DNA from: Bernardetia sp.
GTDB lineage: Bacteria; Bacteroidota; Bacteroidia; Cytophagales; Bernardetiaceae
NCBI GenBank assembly: GCA_020630575.1
Contig: JAHDBD010000010.1
Span: 1 to 64,000 of the forward strand
Reading direction: 5' to 3'
DNA length: 64,000 bases
The translations under genes and the position numbers were made by a program. Positions 61,235 to 64,000 of the stretch are shown piece after piece. Positions within the stretch are counted from its first letter, which is position 1. The number at the start of each line of letters is the position of its first letter. The notes below the pieces were generated by a model, which had not been told where the DNA came from, made no database searches, and worked only from the letters and a program-made list of their open reading frames with translations.

Positions 61235-61390
61235 AACTTTACTTCTATATTTCCTATTAAACATTTTTTTATAATTCTATTTTGATTACAATTAAAGATG
61301 CTTAAAAAGCTCTCAAAAAAATAATTGCACAAAATTAGATAATAATTTATATAATTGCTTACCTAAAACATTGCAAAAGGCATCAAAAAG

Positions 61391-63091
61391 CTAGTTTTGG
61401 TCTTCAAATATATCTTTTTCTATTTTTTTAGGACTTTTTTCTTGATTAGCAAGCTGCCAAGTTGTGTGAAAAATAAGTTTTGTTACTTTTTCTACTCGCT
61501 CAAAATCTATTTTTTCAGCTGTATCACTCATTTTATGGTAATCTTTATGGTCAGGACTTGTATAAAAAATAACAGGAATATCATACTTTGCAAAACTATA
61601 TTGGTCAGAGCGATAAAAAAATTCTTCAGGATGTGATTTTGAATTATATGTATAATCTAAATGGAGCTTTGTAAATGTTTTATTCGCTTGTTCATGAGTT
61701 TGATGCAATACAGGAGATAACCAATCTGAGCCTACAATACTTATATAATCATTCGATAAATAGTTGTTTTTTGGAACATATTCTCTTCCAATCATATCAA
61801 TATTTAAGTTAGCAACACTATTTGAAATCGGAAATAAAGGAGCAATATCAGTGTAATAAGATGAGCCTAACATACCTACTTCTTCAGCAGTAGTTGTCAG
61901 AAACAAAATACTCCTTCTAGGTGCAAACCCTTCTTCTTTGGCAAGAGCAAACGTTTTTGCTAGTTCCATAAGAGCAGCTACTCCTGAAGCATTATCATCT
62001 GCACCTGCAAAAAAATTAGTTTTGTCCTTACTTTGTCCCAAATGATCATAATGTGCTGAAATTATTATTATTTCTTCTTTCAAATCTGTTCCTTCTACAA
62101 ACCCCACTATATTTTCAGTTTCTAAAGTAACTACATTTTCTTTTTTTACTTGTATAGAAATTGTTGCATAAGGAAGGTTTGAAGGAACATTATTATTTTT
62201 AAATTGGTCTACCAATTCTTCCCATTCTTGTTTTGGATACTCAAACAATTGTGCTGCTGTTTCCATAGAAAGAAAATAAACACCAATACTTTTTTCGGTC
62301 TTTAAAGTATATATTTCTCTATTGAGATACTTATTTTTTTGAAGTCTTTTAGAGTTGGTCTTAAAATTATCTGAATTTGTCAAAACAAAAAAAACAGCTT
62401 TCGCTCCTGACTTTTGCGCCAAGAGCATTTGTTTTTCCATTTTTTCATTCCAATCTTGATTCGAATAAAAAATATATTCTTTATCATCAGTATCTAATAA
62501 TAAAGCTATCCCACGCCCACTAATTTGTTCATTTGGCAAAATAGAATACCCTGTTAAGACAACATTTAACTCATTTTCATCATGTAAATAAGTCAATGGA
62601 TTAGCCAAAAAGTCCTCTTGGTTTTGATAAATATTATTTTCCCCTTGCAGATTTGTTTTTATAGTTACAGTAGAAATTTTGCTTTTTTCTACTTCAAATT
62701 CTTGCAAATAACGTTTGCCCAAATCAGTCATAACGGCTGGCTCAAGATTGTTTTTTATAAAAAAATCTTGAATATATAATCCTGCCATTTTTTGCCCACG
62801 TTCTCCTATTTTACGTCCTTCAAAACTTTCTGACGAAAGTAGTTCAATATGGTTTTTCAGGTTAAGAGCTTCTATTTTATCAGCATAATAGATTTGTGTA
62901 CTTTGTTGAAGTAGAGATAATGTTTCTGAAGTGAGTGTATCTTCTCTAACTTGTCTTTGAGTTTGGGTTATATCATCTTTTGGATATTTTGTTTTATTTT
63001 GTTTTTTAGAAATACAGTTTGTAGAAGAAAATAAAATTAATAGAATAATTAAATTACAGAATAAATTAATTATTGTAGAATAGTTTTTCAT
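61391..63091 (-). CDS. M28 family metallopeptidase (lipoprotein)
   Basis: 566 residues. A hydrophobic signal with lipobox-like LFSSTNC (~26) is followed by an N-terminal PA-like insertion (~95-330) and the M28 peptidase domain. The zinc ligands are seen: His in IIISAHYDHLGQ (~346), Asp in FAGADDNASGVAALMEL, Glu pair in TTTAEEVGMLGSSYYTD, Asp in NLNIDMIGR and the His in FYTSPDHKDYHKMSDT. M28 enzymes are di-zinc aminopeptidases or carboxypeptidases. Exported and probably tethered to the envelope. Transcribed alone on the minus strand; mnmD is upstream on the same strand, 225 bp away. Confidence 0.9.
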   Translation of the reverse strand: MKNYSTIINLFCNLIILLILFSSTNCISKKQNKTKYPKDDITQTQRQVREDTLTSETLSLLQQSTQIYYADKIEALNLKNHIELLSSESFEGRKIGERGQKMAGLYIQDFFIKNNLEPAVMTDLGKRYLQEFEVEKSKISTVTIKTNLQGENNIYQNQEDFLANPLTYLHDENELNVVLTGYSILPNEQISGRGIALLLDTDDKEYIFYSNQDWNEKMEKQMLLAQKSGAKAVFFVLTNSDNFKTNSKRLQKNKYLNREIYTLKTEKSIGVYFLSMETAAQLFEYPKQEWEELVDQFKNNNVPSNLPYATISIQVKKENVVTLETENIVGFVEGTDLKEEIIIISAHYDHLGQSKDKTNFFAGADDNASGVAALMELAKTFALAKEEGFAPRRSILFLTTTAEEVGMLGSSYYTDIAPLFPISNSVANLNIDMIGREYVPKNNYLSNDYISIVGSDWLSPVLHQTHEQANKTFTKLHLDYTYNSKSHPEEFFYRSDQYSFAKYDIPVIFYTSPDHKDYHKMSDTAEKIDFERVEKVTKLIFHTTWQLANQEKSPKKIEKDIFEDQN

Positions 63092-63242
63092 AAATTATAA
63101 AATAAAATGCTTTTGTTTTTATACTAGAAAGTAAAATTAAAATATTTTTCCGAAGGAAGGCTAGGAAATCTATTATTTCAGATAGAATGAACAACTAAAT
63201 AAAATACTTTCTGTTTCAAATTTTGCCAAGTCGTGTCTATTC

Positions 63243-63261
63243 TATACACACAAAAAACATT
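63243..63261. repeat. Distant copy of the integrase-end repeat
   Basis: TATACACACAAAAAACATT differs in one base from the reverse complement of the first repeat (1421-1442) beside the integrase and in two from the second. It lies in the 225-bp gap between the M28 peptidase start and the mnmD stop, otherwise without visible features. Sharing of such a long string is unlikely by chance, though AT-rich composition raises the odds. Confidence 0.4.
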
Positions 63262-63316
63262 GCGAAATTTTTGAAACAGTTTAGTTAGTGCTACAAAAAA
63301 GTTTTTTTCATTGAAA

Positions 63317-64000
63317 TTAGGATTTAATAGCTCTTACCATTTCTCGTTTTGGTGGCGCACCATCTAATTTTTCTACTTTCCAGCCTGCTGTCTTGAGGTC
63401 TCTTTTAAATTGTCCTTGAGCACAATAAGTAACTAAAATCCCATTTTTACGAGTAAAATCAAATACTTTTTGAAGATTAGATAATTGCCATACTTCGGCT
63501 TGTTTGCTAGGGGCAAAAGCATCATAGAAAGTACAATCAAAATAATTTTCATCCATCTGATAGCTTTCTAGTGTAGATTCAACTTTTTGTATTGAAAAAT
63601 AAGGCGAAAGTTGATACATTTCTTCCCAATCAACTTGATGTAATTTGCTAAAGATAGCTTTGGTATCTTCTTGTAAGAAATCTATATAATTTAATTTTTG
63701 AGCAATCTCTAAAGGGATAGGAAAAGGTTCTAGAGTAATATATTCTATTTTAATTTTGTTTTGCTGAGCAAATTCATACGCCAAAATAGCATTCAATCCT
63801 GTACCAAAGCCAACTTCTACTATTTTAATTGTATCATAGTTTTGTTGCTTCAAATAATTTAATCCTCTGTCTATAAAAACCCAAAGTGATTCTTGTATTG
63901 CCCCATTATGAGAATGATAGGTTTCAGAAATGTCATGACGAAGAAGTGTATGTGAGCCATCCTTACTTTCTAACAAGGATAGTTCTATTTTTTTGTTTAT
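63317..64000 (-). CDS. mnmD: tRNA 5-methylaminomethyl-2-thiouridine methyltransferase, MnmD type (5' end beyond window)
   Basis: The frame stays open to the right edge, so the start lies outside; about 227 residues are visible. Recognisable segments are ESKDGSHTLLRHDISETYHS and HNGAIQESLWVFIDRGLNYL, SAM-binding VEVGFGTGLNAILAYEF, YITLEPFPI, FDCTFYDAFAPSKQAEVWQL and LVTYCAQGQFKRDLKTAGW, then the closing RLDGAPPKREM-like motif (LDGAPPKREMVRAIKS). This is the MnmD family: the methyltransferase half of MnmC that makes mnm5s2U at the tRNA wobble position. Cytoplasmic. An in-frame TTG at 63976 might be read as a start, but the family's N-terminal residues continue upstream of it. Confidence 0.9.
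   Translation of the reverse strand: MNKKIELSLLESKDGSHTLLRHDISETYHSHNGAIQESLWVFIDRGLNYLKQQNYDTIKIVEVGFGTGLNAILAYEFAQQNKIKIEYITLEPFPIPLEIAQKLNYIDFLQEDTKAIFSKLHQVDWEEMYQLSPYFSIQKVESTLESYQMDENYFDCTFYDAFAPSKQAEVWQLSNLQKVFDFTRKNGILVTYCAQGQFKRDLKTAGWKVEKLDGAPPKREMVRAIKS

Overview
The window looks like a chromosomal segment of an AT-rich, free-living bacterium of the phylum Bacteroidota, most likely the Cytophagales. The evidence is a C-terminal type IX secretion sorting domain, a DUF4296 lipoprotein, an alpha-2-macroglobulin lipoprotein, -7/-33 promoters of the TTTG-N20-TAnnTTTG type, and AT-rich start regions that lack Shine-Dalgarno sequences. Genus and species are inference only and cannot be fixed from this stretch.

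Layout. 1-1.4 kb is the end of an integrated element: a tyrosine recombinase gene runs off the left edge, and a saccharopine-dehydrogenase-like gene is cut short right beside it. 2.3-6.1 kb holds a DUF4112 membrane protein, a class IV aminotransferase, a small membrane protein, a gene broken by two short palindromic (MITE-like) insertions, and rsgA. 6.5-12.3 kb holds lipoproteins, rpsU with a long leader, a DUF481-type outer-membrane protein, a MazG-like pyrophosphohydrolase, a GAF/PAS sensor without an output domain, and an IS630 remnant. 12.4-22 kb is mostly housekeeping and stress genes: a methyltransferase, an isolated divergent nuoK/nuoD pair, RlpA, Dps, a DUF697-SHOCT protein, a CoA-binding protein and a type III polyketide synthase. 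22-26 kb is one very large SF1 helicase with a C-terminal nuclease-like domain. 26-45 kb is dominated by giant exported proteins: alpha-2-macroglobulin, a delta-60/T9SS protein, a BNR/VPS10-repeat protein and a double amidohydrolase. 45-64 kb holds a GlsB/YeaQ protein, a helix-hairpin-helix/beta-barrel protein, a multi-PAS histidine kinase, tRNA-Pro, an ABC-F ATPase, folC, a sterol-desaturase-like gene followed by pdxH, sucC, a thioesterase, a lipoprotein, an M28 peptidase and mnmD (runs off the right edge).

Genes are mostly transcribed singly, with clear rho-independent terminators. No large operon is visible. The common themes are envelope and secreted proteins and basic metabolism (NADH dehydrogenase subunits, SucC, PdxH, FolC).

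The most unusual content lies between the genes. There are families of short palindromic repeats: two 125-bp copies of one element 44 kb apart, a second element with a 9-bp target duplication, and a 180-bp element with 30-bp inverted ends. Four genes carry stem-loops ending 13-16 nt upstream of the start codon. tRNA-Pro has a duplicated promoter, and a 19-bp sequence at the integrase end recurs 62 kb away.
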